A DNA stretch of 64,000 bases from Bidens hawaiensis (taxonomy: Eukaryota > Streptophyta > Magnoliopsida > Asterales > Asteraceae): the NCBI GenBank assembly GCA_021521415.1, contig JAIQDT010000001.1:4030001-4094000 (forward strand), given 5' to 3'. Below the pieces are notes generated by a model. That model searched no databases. It saw only the letters and a program-made list of their open reading frames with translations, and had not been told where the DNA came from. Positions within the stretch are counted from its first letter, which is position 1. Each line of letters starts with the position of its first letter. Position numbers and translations under genes: made by a program. This document shows, piece after piece, positions 11,705 to 23,289 of this stretch.

Positions 11705-14317
11705 TTAATTCATACCTCCGGTGATTTCTGACGGTTTGCAGGGTTTCGCGGTTTTCTGTTTGGTCAGCCCTTCAAAAAGGTGAGGATACTTTTTCATCAT
11801 TTGATCCTCGCATTCCCACATGAACTCTGGTCCACGTCTCGAGTTCCAACAAACCTTAACGATTGGAATCTTGCTGTGCTTGAGTGTTTTGGTTTCCCAA
11901 TCCAAAACTTCGACTGGTTCTTCAATGAAGCGTAACTGTTCATCAACTTGCAATTCGTCCAAAGGAACTGCTTGGGTTTCATTGGAAAGGCATTTCTTCG
12001 AATTGGATACATGGAATACATTGTGTACGCCACTGAGTTCTGTTGGTAAGTCCAGTCGGTACGCCACCGGACCAATGCGCTCAGTTATCCGGTAGAGACC
12101 AACGTATCGTGGGTTGAGTTTGCTTCGCTTTCCAAAGCGAACCACACCTTTCCAAGGTGAGACTTTGAGTAATACTTGGTCGTTCAATTCGAGAGGCTTT
12201 CGGCGCTTGTCGGCGTAACTCTTTTGGCGATCCCGTGCTGCTGCCATGCGGTTACGGATTTGAACAATCTTTTCAGAGGTTTCAAGTACCAGTTCTGGAC
12301 TAGTGATTTGGCTATCACCCACCTCTGCCCAGCAGAGAGGTGATCTACACTTCCGTCCGTACAACGCTTCAAACGGCGCTGCTTTAATACTTGCGTGGTA
12401 GCTGTTATTATATGAAAACTCTACCAAAGGTAAGTGAGGTTCCCAACTTTTTCTGAAATCCAACACGCATGCACGCAACATGTCCTCCAAGGTCTGAATG
12501 GTGTGCTCACTTTGCCCATCCGTCTGAGGATGGTATGCTGTACTCATATCCAGGCGGGTACCTAGTGCGCTTTGTAGTGACTTCCAAAAGTGCGAAGTGA
12601 AACGGGAATCTCGATCGGAAATGATTGAGACAGGCACTCCGTGTCTAGACACTACTTCCTTCAAGTAGACGCGAGTCAGTCTTTCCATTTTGTCCGATTC
12701 CTTAATTGCTAAGAAGTGTGCAGACTTAGTCAATCGGTCAACGATCACCCAGATGGTATCGCATCCCGTCGGTGTTTTAGGTAATCCCGTGATGAAATCC
12801 ATTGAAATGTGTTCCCATTTCCACATTGGAAGTTCCGGTTGATGTAGCAGGCCAGATGGTTTCTGATGTTCTATTTTGACTCTTGCACAAGTCAAGCATT
12901 TGCTCACGTAGGTGGCAATGTCGGCTTTCATGTTTGGCCACCAGTAAAGTGCCTTTAAGTCATGGTACATTTTATCTGAGCCAGGGTGGATAGAATATCG
13001 GGACTTGTGTGCTTCGTCCATCACTAGAGTCCTCAACTCTCCGTATCGTGGAACCCAAATCCGGTTCTCAAAATATCGGACCCCGTCCGATTTGGTTTCG
13101 AGTTGCTTGTTCATGCCCCACATGAGTTCTGATGGAAGATTATCATCTTTCAAAGCTTCGAGTTGCGCATCGCGAATCTGATCGGGTAAGTTGGCAGGAA
13201 TCGTGAGTTGCAATGCTCGCACTCGCCTGGGTTTATCGTTTTCTTTTCTGCTGAGAGCGTCGGCCACTACATTGGCCTTTCCAGGGTGGTACTTGATGGC
13301 ACAATCATAATCCTTAAGCAGCTCGTCCCAACGACGCTGTCGCATGTTCAGCTCCTTCTGATCGTAGATATGTTGGAGACTCTTGTGGTCGGTGTAAATG
13401 GTAAACTTGGTACCGTACAAGTAATGCCTCCATATCTTAAGGGCAAACACCACAGCTCTGAGTTCCAAGTCATGGGTCGTGTAGTTATTCTCATGAATCC
13501 GGGGAGAGGCATAGGCTATAACCTTCTCGAGTTGCATCAGCACGCAACCGAGACCTTGTATCGATGCGTCACAATGTACCTCAAAATTTTCCGTTCCCTC
13601 GGGAAGCGCTAGAATAGGGGCGCTATAGAGTTTGGTTTTCAACAGTTGAAAAGCGGATTCTTGCGCGTCACCCCAATTGTACTTAGTACCCTTGTGAGTC
13701 AAAGCGGTGAGGGGTTGAGCAATCTTTGAAAATCCCTCAATAAAACGCCGGTAGTAGCCGGCCAGCCCTAGGAATTGTTGCACCTCAGTCGGAGTCTTAG
13801 GTGCTTCCCAGTTTTTGATGGCCTCTACCTTACCGGGATCGACATGGATGCCATTCTCGTTAATCACATGTCCTAAGAAGTGAACCTCGCGAAGCCAAAA
13901 TTCGCATTTCGAGAGTTTAGCGTACAATTGTTCCTTCTTTAGTAATTCCAGAATTAACCTTAAGTGTTCTTCGTGGTCGGTCTTGTCCTTGGAGTAGACG
14001 AGGATATCATCAATAAAAACAATCACAAACTTGTCGAGGTACGCCTTGCATACTCGATTCATGAGATCCATAAATACGGCTGGTGCGTTGGTTGAGCCGA
14101 AAGGCATAACCGAAAACTCGTAGTGACCATACCGAGTTCTGAAAGCCGTCTTTGAAATATCTTCTTCGCGCACTCTTAATTGATGGTAACCAGACCGCAG
14201 ATCGATCTTCGAGTAATAACTCGATCCTTGGAGCTGGTCAAACAGATCATCAATTCGGGGTAAGGGATAACGGTTCTTAACCGTCACCTTGTTCATCTCC
14301 CGGTAGTCGATGCACAT
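11705..14317 (-). pseudogene. Tekay-like gypsy pol: RT, RNase H, integrase, chromodomain
   Basis: Open frame of 870 residues, the main part of pol. It starts at [10 protein letters not shown] inside the RT domain. The RT active site reads FIDD (14006-14017). RNase H follows, with [15 protein letters not shown] and ADALSRK. The integrase H2C2 finger has [14 protein letters not shown] and CLTCARVK, and the integrase core has [20 protein letters not shown] and TDGQSE. The C-terminal end carries the [10 protein letters not shown] and FHVSN region and a chromodomain-like tail ([21 protein letters not shown]), typical of Del/Tekay chromoviruses that target heterochromatin. A TAG at about 14361 separates it from the upstream protease frame (14363-15298), so the polyprotein is interrupted although this segment is otherwise intact. 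Confidence 0.9.
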
Positions 14318-14362
14318 GCGGAAAGTCCCGTCCTTATTTCGAACAAATAAGACAGGGGCTAC

Positions 14363-15405
14363 CTATGGCGATGAGCTAGGTCGGATAAAACCTTTATCCA
14401 ACAAATCTTGCAATTGAGTGGACAACTCCTGAAGCTCCACCGGCGCAAGCCGATACGGGGCTCGTGCTATGGGTGCTGCACCGGGGGTCAATTCGATTTG
14501 GAATTCGACTTGTCGAATAGGAGGGAGTCCAAGCAAATCCTCCGGGAAAACTTCCGGAAAACCTCGCACAATCGGTATATCTTCGATTTGCTTCTCCTCC
14601 GCGGGTTTCTCGACAATATGCGCTAAAATTTCCGGATGACCCTTTCGTAGATACTTCTGCGCCTTCATGAGAATGATGACGCTGGTGGTTATGCCGCGCT
14701 TCTCGCCCTGAATCGAAATGATCTCGCCGGAAGGGGTAGTGATGTGGACTATCTTGTCGTGACATATATTCTTCGCTCGGTTCTCAGATAACCAGTCCAT
14801 GCCGACAACGACATCGAAACTACCAAGCGTAAAAGGTATAAGGTCGATATCAAAAATATGACCTGACAGTTTCAACTTACATCCCGCAAGTACATGAGTT
14901 GTTTCTATAGACTTACCGTCAGCTAATTCAACAGGAAACTTAGCATCTAACGGGGTTGGAGTTAAGTCTAAGAGTTTACTAAAGGCTTTCGATACAAAAC
15001 TCCTATCAGCTCCAGTGTCAAACAAAACAGAAGCAAAACAGTCGTTCACAGGAAACTTACCAGTCACCACATACGGATCGTTGCGGGCTTGACCCGACCC
15101 GATGACGAAAGCTCTTTCTTTACCATTACTTCCGCCACCGCTGCTGCCTCCATTGTTCTCGTTCTGTTTTAGTTTGGGACAATCCTTCCTGAAATGACCC
15201 TCTTGACCACACTCGAAACACCCTTTAGTCGTCATAGGTGGTTTAGGAGCACCCTTTGCCGCTAGGTCTCCCCTACATTCTTTAGCCTGATGACCCATTT
15301 TCCCGCATCTCAGACACTTGACACGGTCACACGGGCCAACATGGTGATAGTTGCACCTATTGCATTTCGGGTGTTTCCCAGCATAGCCGCTCGAATCCTG
15401 CCCGC
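14363..15405 (-). pseudogene. Tekay-like gypsy gag C-terminus, protease and RT start
   Basis: The frame 15298-14363 reads [12 protein letters not shown], then a clear zinc knuckle [14 protein letters not shown] (CX2CX4HX4C). A Gly/Ser/Asn linker follows, then an aspartic protease with [12 protein letters not shown] and the VVGMDWLSE flap region. It ends at SSSP just before the TAG near 14361, where related proteins carry a Trp. A further Cys/His cluster ([17 protein letters not shown]) lies upstream in this frame to about 15405. The preceding gag frame (15621-15310) ends in a different frame, so there is a frameshift near 15405. Confidence 0.85.
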
Positions 15406-16278
15406 TACCGTTGTGTTATAGTTGTGACCCTGATTATTGAAGCTCCGAGTGAGTTCGGGCTTACGGTAGTGTTGTTGCGGTGGGAGGTTCGAGGATGAGG
15501 ATATGGTGTTGTCAAACTTCCTATTTCCATTACTCGGGTTGTTGTTGATGTTGTTGTCAGTGCTCGGGTTGTCACGGGCTTTAGTGCTTGAACCTCTAGG
15601 TGGTAACGCACCTTGGGTCACTGCTTGATCCGTCAGTTTGTGAGCTAACCGGATCGCTTATTGAATCGTAGCCGGTCTGGAAGACGTCACCATGCCCGGA
15701 ATTTGCGGTGCTAACCCATCAATATACATCTCGATCCTCTTACTCGGCGGGTCTACCATCCGTGGACACATCACAGCTAACTCGTGAGAACGGGTGGTGT
15801 AGGCTTCAATTTCGGAAAACACCATCTTCAACGACCAAAACTCGGATTCCAACTTTGCAATCTCCTCTCTAGGACAATACTCTTCCCGCATCATATTCTT
15901 GAACTCCTCCCAGTTCATAGCGATTGCCAATTCCAATCCCAGAATTTGCACATTTGAATTCCACCAAGTGAGAGCAGAATCTTCCAGTGTTCCAGCAGCA
16001 AATTTGACCCTACTGGCAGGTGGACAATTACACATCTCAAACGTTGATTCGGCCTTCTCAGCCTAACGCAGAAAACCTATAGCTCCCTCCGTGCCCTTAA
16101 ACGAATTGGGCTTGCAATCCAGGTAGTTCTTGAAAGTACACGTTCCAGTCGGACCTCCAGCTTGATTCTGAACATGTGCGGCTAGAGCGGCCGCCGCGTG
16201 GTCATTCACCAGGGTTTGGAGTTCTGCTGCGGTTAAGTTGATGTTACAGCGACCGTGTCCAGCGTTTCTTCCAGCCAT
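15310..16278 (-). pseudogene. Tekay-like gypsy gag (retrotrans_gag) with stops
   Basis: The start MAGRNAGHGR at 16278 opens a 71-residue frame ending in TAG near 16062. The same frame continues at 16035-15658 with the retrotransposon gag core (FAAGTLEDSALTWWNS, MMREEYCPREEI, YTTRSHELA). It meets TAA near 15657 and continues through IRLAHKLTDQAV to 15310. The Trp-rich core and spacing are typical of plant chromovirus capsids. Two nonsense codons plus a downstream frameshift inactivate it. Confidence 0.85.
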
Positions 16279-16532
16279 TTCCTAGATCACAGCATAAAAT
16301 GTTTGACATGAATTTTTGGTTTCATATACAACACACCATACATGTAATACAAAGATAGGTAAGAAAGAAATATAAAAGAAGCAAACATCACATCACAACC
16401 ATATAATAATCCAAATAATAATTCATGATTAAAACCATTGTATTCGCTACAAAGTATTTAAAACCAATCCTTAAAATTATAGAAAATATTAGTTTGGATG
16501 GATACAACCCCTCCATCTAGGTGTTATCATCC
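16279..16532 (-). other. Non-coding gap between leader ORF and gag of the gypsy element
   Basis: AT-rich and without ORFs; nothing recognised here. Confidence 0.4.
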
Positions 16533-17272
16533 TTAGATGTCATCGTCTGAGGACACCTCTGAGTGTTCCTCCGGTTCAGCCGGTTCTTCCTCCGGTTCCT
16601 CTTCGGGTTCCTCCTCGGGATCTTCCTCAGGATCTTGCTCAGGTTCCTCTTTGGGATATTCTTCGGGTTCCTCTTCAGGCTCTGCCTTAGGATTGGCTAC
16701 GTTCTGAGCAATTTGCATCTGTAAGACATCACAACGCTCTAGTGCTATCTCTGTCCGGATCCTTTCCACTTGGAGTTGCTCTTGCAAGTCTATCATCTCT
16801 GCTTGCATTTTCCTCATAATCTTCATTTGCTGATCATTAGCATCTTGCATTCCCTTCATAGTCGTTTTCAGGCGGGAAATTTCCTCCCTAGCCTCGGTTC
16901 CATCTCATATCAATCCGGGAATGTCCGCTCTCGCCGAGCGCATAAAACCCATGTCACGCTCTAAACAAGAGACAACAGCCGCGAGAACTCGCTCCACTGG
17001 TTCGGTTATGGGTGGTAGGGTGTTGGGGTAAGCAGGACGACTCGGGTGAGGTAGTGGGTGAACTTGTTCGCGATAAACCATACGTCTGATCAGACTCGGG
17101 TACCAATCCCAGCTAACGTCGTCGTCGTACATGCCTCCAGACAAGCGATACCTCTTCGGTGCAGAGGCTTCTAGTTCTGGGACTACTCGGGTGGCGATGA
17201 GGTAGGTAACTGCGGTTCCTTTCCATGAGCATGAGTCATCTGATCGGATGATGATGATGGTAGCGTCGACAT
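16533..17272 (-). pseudogene. Extra leader ORF between primer site and gag of the gypsy element
   Basis: An ATG at 17272 begins MSTLPSSSSDQM, with a TAG and a frame change before 17144. The frame 17144-16905 (MSGGMYDDDVSWDWYPSLIRR, and so on) ends at a stop near 16906 and continues in frame to 16533. The 3' part is a predicted coiled coil (MKGMQDANDQQMKIMRKMQ, then Leu/Ile/Glu heptads) followed by an EEPEEEP-type acidic Pro/Glu repeat ending SSDDDI. It is not gag; gag starts 250 bases downstream. I do not recognise the family. Conserved codon structure despite stops suggests it once coded for protein. Confidence 0.6.
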
Positions 17273-17435
17273 CCCTACAGGTAAGTCGTGTATGCTCGCG
17301 TATGAGTGAATGAGGTAAAGAGATAAGATAACGAGAGACTAAGCAAAATATATATGCAGTGTGTATAATTATAACTAATGGGTCGTTGCGGTTATAGTCT
17401 AGTATGCATGCAATTTCTAGTTCGCTATAACCAAT

Positions 17436-17449
17436 GGCTCTGATACCAA
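17436..17449 (-). other. Primer binding site of Tekay-like gypsy
   Basis: The minus strand reads TTGGTATCAGAGCC, complementary to the 3' end of initiator tRNA-Met, two bases from the 5' LTR end. Confidence 0.9.
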
Positions 17450-17451
17450 TC

Positions 17452-19728
17452 TGTCACACCCTCAAATCCACTAACAGAGTTTTACTGTCAGAGGGTGTGA
17501 ACTAACAGGATCGGAATCATTAGTTATAATCAAACCATAAATAAAGTTTTCAAACCACGTAAACGTCTAAGTGTAAATAAGTGCGGAAGCGTAAAAACAT
17601 TTAAACCCAATAGTTGCGCCACGCATGACGACTTAAAACCCAATTAATAATAACAGTTTAAAAATGAGTTTGCATAATATAAGCGTTCAAAGTAATGCAT
17701 GATCCTATACCGCGCGCCCGCCTCGGCTACCTGAGAATAACATACTAAAAGTGTCAACACGGGTTGGTGACTTCACAAGTGTATATAAAGTAAAGCGTTT
17801 GCGTTTAGCGTTTTGAGTTTAGTGTTACCAGATAGTGTTAAATCGATTATATATCTATAGGTAGCTAGCCTACAAAGCAAGTATTACTAAGTGTTCGACA
17901 CCGAAGCTGACTGTTTATCATGTGCCTTGCCACCAGGTCTATCCCGACCATGGTAATGTGTTTAGCCAAGATTACACCCACTCGACCTCCAGTCGAGCTT
18001 AGCGTTGGGTGGGGTTTGTCAAATCCAGTAGTACTACTCAACAATGACTCGCTATTTTCCAATACTAAACGGTTCGATGTGTGAAGGACTTTAATTATTT
18101 CGTTTGCCACTTAGCCTTTACAAGTGATATATGATGTCATAACAAAATCTAAAAGCGTTTCGGAGTACGTTATCTCCCCCAAGTGAAAAGCGTTTAAAAA
18201 GTTAAAAGGGGAACGTGAAACTCACTGTTTGCGAAGAATTCCAAAAACAAGTCACCCAAGTGATGCGCGTCACAGAAAACTCTCACTAGCGTTCTAAAAA
18301 CAACAAGGAGATTTTCTAAGTGTCGGAACTATTATGGAGTCTCTAGACTCGGCACATAATACCTATGCACAAGATACGTTTCGTGTTTCATTTGTGAATC
18401 GTGTGTGTCTCAACAAGCACATTAGTGATACGTTACGTGAGTGAATGAGATGTGCGTTCTAACTCAACAAGTTAACTTCCAGAAGTGGAACAAACCCATT
18501 TGGTCTTGTAGTTCATTAGATATGATATTTACAAAACAACCTAACAGCAGGTCTCACAATTCAGAGTTGCACTTTAGTTTTGTAAAATAATAAAAGTTAA
18601 CCTTTACTTGTCCAAAAATTACAAACTTGGACTTTATTGAAACTAGACTCATCATAGTATCCTGTAGTGTTAACAACCTCTACCAATTTCCACATTAACA
18701 TTTAGTTACAGTTGTCTAAACATAATTTACAATCTGTCCAGTACAAGTTTTAACCTTTAATCACATTTAAATCGTTTGAGTAACCAAAACACCTCCAAAT
18801 TAGGCGTGGTTGGACTTTCTGAAAATTAGACTCAGAGTACTACCTTGAAGACTCATCAATAGCTCAGTTTGCTTTTATATTCAACAAGTCACATGTCGTT
18901 CAAGTTTAACAACGCACAAACAATCGTCTAACATGCATCCTAAGCATACGACATATCTCAAAACATGTAACGAGCATAATAAATCACAAAAATCAGTAGT
19001 AACCCTCTAGGGTTTACAAACTATCAATGATTCAATAATCTTTCACCGTTCAAAATCACATATGATCATCAATATCAATAACTAACACATAATCAATCAT
19101 CATCTAACAATAATCAATCATAAGAACACTTAATACATGATATTCAATAATTAGGGTTTCATATTTATACCTTAAAAACGCAGAAATAACCAAGAGAAAT
19201 GTGTGAGGTGCTTAGAAACGAGTGTAGGATGGTCCGATTATGAAGAACAAGATCAAAACAATGTGATATGTGTGTGTGTGTGGGCTACCGATCGCAAGGG
19301 AGAAGGGGGGAGGGCGGGCTGGCCGATCGGGTTAGAGGGAGAGAGAAAGAGATTAGGGTTTTTAATATTATTAATAATAATATGTTACATCAAGGTCCCT
19401 CCACTTCTAAATATTATTTTTCTAGCTTAAATTACTTGTTTGCATATTGAGTTAACGTTTCATACAATGTGATCACATAACACATAAGTCTAACACATAA
19501 TTATCACATAATTATTGTTTTGATGTTTTTCGTTTATTCACCAATGGTTTGCGTCAACTCGTTTGCGTTTCGGTGCAATTTCTGAAAGACTACACATGTA
19601 GTAGTTGTCAAGCGTCATTTAAAACCTTATTTTAAATAATGAGATGTGCGTTCTAGATCAAGTGATCTTAAGTTTGAATTGACGGAGTTTGAGTTAACGG
19701 AGTTAACCTAAAATTGACGAGTGTCACA
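17452..19728 (-). repeat. 5' LTR of the Tekay-like gypsy element (2.28 kb)
   Basis: It starts TGTCACACCC (plus strand) beside the primer site and ends GTGTCACA beside the target duplication CCATT. It lacks about 400 bases present in the 3' LTR. At that point it carries AATGAGATGTGCGTTCT (18444-18460), a copy of a sequence that normally lies near the opposite LTR end (19637-19653). A second small deletion is near 18907. Confidence 0.9.
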
Positions 19729-19733
19729 CCATT

Positions 19734-21352
19734 TAAACCAAGCAAAAAGTTAAAGCGCTCTTTGTCAAAAGCTTTAGTAAACAGATCAGCTTTCTGAAAA
19801 TCCATGTGCACCTTCTCAAGATCAATTAATTTCTTTTCAAAACAATCACGGATAAAATGTTATCGAATTTCGATAAGCTTTGTCTTAGAGTGGTGCACGG
19901 GGTTCTTGGTGATACTAAAAGCAGCAGAGTTATCAATAAATATGGGAGTAGTAAGATACTTCAAACCGTAATCCCGCAAGTGTTGCTGGATCCAAAGAAC
20001 CCGTGAATAGCATCTCGAGGCTACCACATACTCTGCTTCTACGGTTGAAGTAAAGACCGTTGTCTTCTTCTTACACTGCCAGGAACCAATCCAGCTTCCT
20101 AAAAATTGACAACCCGCTGTAGTAGATTTAAAATTGATCTTGCATCCTCAATAGTCAGAATCGGAAAATGCAGTGAGTTCAAAGTTATCATCCTTGGGAT
20201 ACCATAACCCGATGTCAGGATTACCCTTGGGATAGTGAAGTATACGTTTAACCATTGCCTGATGAGTCACTCGGGGACTCGATTGATATCTAGTACATAA
20301 ACAAACAGCAAAACATGATATCGGGACAAGAAGCAGTTAAATACATTAAAGAACCTATCATTGCCCGGTAAAGAGTTGGATGTACGGTATCCTCCAATTC
20401 ATCTGGTGACAAATTGTGACCCATAGGAAGAGGCGTCGAAGGGATTTTTCTGAAAGTTATCTTGAATCTCAAGACATCATTCACATATTTTGCCTGATAA
20501 ATAAAAATTCTAGCGTCAGACCGATGAACCTGCAACCCTAAGAAGAAATACATCTCCCCCATCAAACTTATTTCAAATTTCGTCTGCATTGACTTCTTAA
20601 ACTCCTAACATAGCTTGTCGTTTATAGAACCAAATATGATGTCATCGACATATATCTGGACGAGGAGCAAATCTTCACCAACATTCTCATAAATGAGAGT
20701 ACAGTCCACAGTTCCTCGTTTGAAGCCATTATCAGTCAGATGGTCAGCAAGTGTGTCGTACCATGCTCTTAAGGCTTGGTGTAAACTATAAAGAGCCTTG
20801 TTTAATCGGTAAACACCATGTGGATAATCTAGATCTTCAAAACCAGGAGGCTACAACACAATCACATCCTCATGAAGTTCCCCATTGAGAAAGGCACTCT
20901 TGACATGCATTTGATAAACCATAATATTCTTGAAAGTTGCATAGGCTAAAAAAAAATTGTATAGCCTCCAATCGAGCAACTGGAGCATATACTTCCGGGT
21001 AGTCTATGCCTTCTTGCTGATGAACACCTTGTACAACCCAAAGTGCTTTATTTCTGACGATGACCTCACAATCATCCTTCTTACATTTAAATACCCATTT
21101 GGGCAGAATAGGCTTCTTAACTCTATCAGGCTTGTCAATGAGATCCCAAACACCCAGTCGGCTAAACTATTGCAATTCTTCTTGCATTGCCTCTACCCAA
21201 GAAGAACCTTCAAGTGCCATACGAACACTCGTTGGTTCCATTTGAGACAAAAAGCAGGTGTATTTTGCGAGATTCATGATTCCCGATGAATGCATATCGA
21301 CATATCCATACAATACATTAACATCACTTGAATTTGCAATTTGATGACGTGT
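19734..21352 (-). pseudogene. Host copia element: RT and RNase H
   Basis: Copia RT on the minus strand with the active site YVDD at 20641-20652 and the downstream segment 20589-20290 (FLGLQVHRSDARIF, LYRAMIGSLMYLTAS). RNase H continues to 19734, where ADLFTKAFDKERF is readable. A TGA replaces the Gly codon in the conserved SDSDYGGC segment, and there are other frame changes. The C-terminus lies across the gypsy insertion at 8893-8862. Confidence 0.85.
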
Positions 21353-22634
21353 TTACACACCAACATCAAAATCACCAATAATGTTGTCCTGAGGATGATA
21401 CGTGTGAATCCTTAGTGTTGGATTCTCAAGTACAACAGCATTATCAGTTAAATTAGGAAGATTCTCTTCAACATCACGAGACGATTCAACAATCTCATGA
21501 GTTTCAGGAAATGGAACTGAAGAGGAATCAACAAAATGACCATCATCTAACGAGATAGACACATCAAACATATCAGGTAGATCATCTTGTGTAACATCAA
21601 CATAAGTAGAATTTGAATATCTTGGTGTGGAAAACAATTGATCTTCTAGGTAAGAACGCACCAAGTCTTCGTCGGGTTGATCAACTGTAGATGTAAATGA
21701 ATTAAATAGACTCATAATCAAACATCCAATCAGGACCCTTGCCAACAGGAGGAGTTATGTATTTTTGACAATCAACATGGTACCACTCTTTAACACAATC
21801 CGAAGTAAAATTGAAAGTTTCTTAGGTGATGCATAACCTAAGAAATAACCTTCAATAGCCTTTTCTTTGAATTTGCATTTTTCTACAACATAGTGCAAGG
21901 ACACCCGAATGGTTCCAAAAACTTTAAATTAGGTTTTCGATTGTTCAAAAGCTCATAACTTGTCTTTTGTAGCTTCTTCACAGTCAGAACACGATTAAGC
22001 GTGTAACAAGAAGTATTCACCGTCTCATTTCAAAATTGGGCAGGAAGCTTTGAATCTGCTATTATTGTTCTTGCAGCTTCAACCAGTGTTCGTTTCTTCC
22101 TTTCAGCAACACTATTTGGTTGAGGTACATAAGGAGCACTATACACTCGATGAATTCCCTTTTGAATGCAAAAAAAATCCAATATAGTTTTTTTGAACTC
22201 TGTACCATTATCACATCGAATACGTCTCTCCTTTTGTTTGTATAGTGATTCGATTTTAGTGATTAGATTTTGCACAAGAACATGTGTCTGCTCTTTTGAA
22301 CTCATAAATAACACCTACGAATATCTTGAATAGTCATTAGTGACAACTAGACAGTACCAATCTCCAGCAATACACTCTCACGATTCACGGGACCAAATAA
22401 ATCCATATGAAGTCGTTCCAAAGGAGTATCAATGGATTTAAATAACCTAGACAGATCTGATTTCATTTTCTATTTTCCCTTTTTGCATGCAACACAGGGA
22501 TCGGTTATTTTGAAGTGTTTCAGGGAAACACCATCAAGTAAATCATTTGCCATCAGATAATTCATCTTTTACACATGAATGTGAGCCATACGCCTATGCC
22601 ACATAATCGAGTCTTTCTTAGATGCTTTTGAGAC
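21353..22634 (-). pseudogene. Host copia element: integrase and linker
   Basis: The integrase core at 22314-22030 shows RCDNGTEFKK, then YSAPYVPQPNSVAERKKRTL. This matches the young copia (SDNGTEFKN, PYTPQQNGVAVRKNRTL). The end of the GAG-pre-integrase region (WHRRMAHIHV) lies at the right edge and is split from its N-terminal half by the 22640-25823 insertion. The linker to RT at 21745-21353 is acidic and Ser-rich. Frames shift several times. Confidence 0.85.
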
Positions 22635-22639
22635 AAAAC

Positions 22640-23289
22640 TGAGAGAACGTCATACGATCCAGGATCTAGCCGCTAACCCGAATACATAAATCATACAATA
22701 CGGACACGAATCCGAATACAATAAATAGAGACTTTATTGAGAGATTATTTATGAATACATTAAGGTGGAGAATAACTTATGGAGAGGATAAATAATAACT
22801 TAGATCTCTCTCTCTCTCTCTCTATGTACACACGCTCTCTTCCTTAATTGTAAACGGGAGCTACCTATTTAAAGGCGAAAGCTCTCATTCGATAAGTTAG
22901 TCTAATTCGTTCTATTTTAGTAACGAATTAGACACCATTCTTTATGCTTCCACAACGAATCGGTAATAACTTAACGAACTAGCCATCATTCGTTATGCCT
23001 TCATAACGAATGGGGCCTTCATTTGTTATATTACATAACGAATGGGCTTATAACTTAGCTAACAGTCTAGTCTATAACGAATGGACCTTATTCGCTATAC
23101 AATCCATAGAGAATGGGCCATTTTACATTAAATATACATTAAATATAAAGACTAGACAACCTATAACTTATTCGATTACTACGGACACCAAAACCTGCAC
23201 TAACAGACTCCCCCTTTTCCGTAGCTCTCAAATACTTTAACCTCGAATATTTTAACTACAAATCACCAGTCACAAACCATGCACTAACA
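22640..23289 (-). repeat. 3' LTR of the non-coding element
   Basis: 650 bp. A CT repeat lies near 22805-22823. The TATA-like CTATTTAAA (plus strand) is at 22866-22874, and opposed ATTCGTTA/TAACGAAT motifs fill about 22885-23110, that is, upstream of the TATA box on the minus strand. Confidence 0.9.

Larger units (their letters stand above)
8899..19728 (-). mobile_element. Ty3/gypsy element, Tekay/Del-like chromovirus, inserted in host copia
   Basis: Complete element of about 10.8 kb with LTRs at 17452-19728 (5') and 8899-11579 (3'), an iMet-type primer site at 17436-17449, and gag-protease-RT-RNase H-integrase-chromodomain order. The target duplication is CCATT (19729-19733) on the right and CTATT (8894-8898) on the left, one mismatch. 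The LTRs differ by a few percent by eye plus one large deletion, so the insertion is moderately recent. Several stops and frameshifts in gag and one nonsense codon before RT make it defective. Confidence 0.9.
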
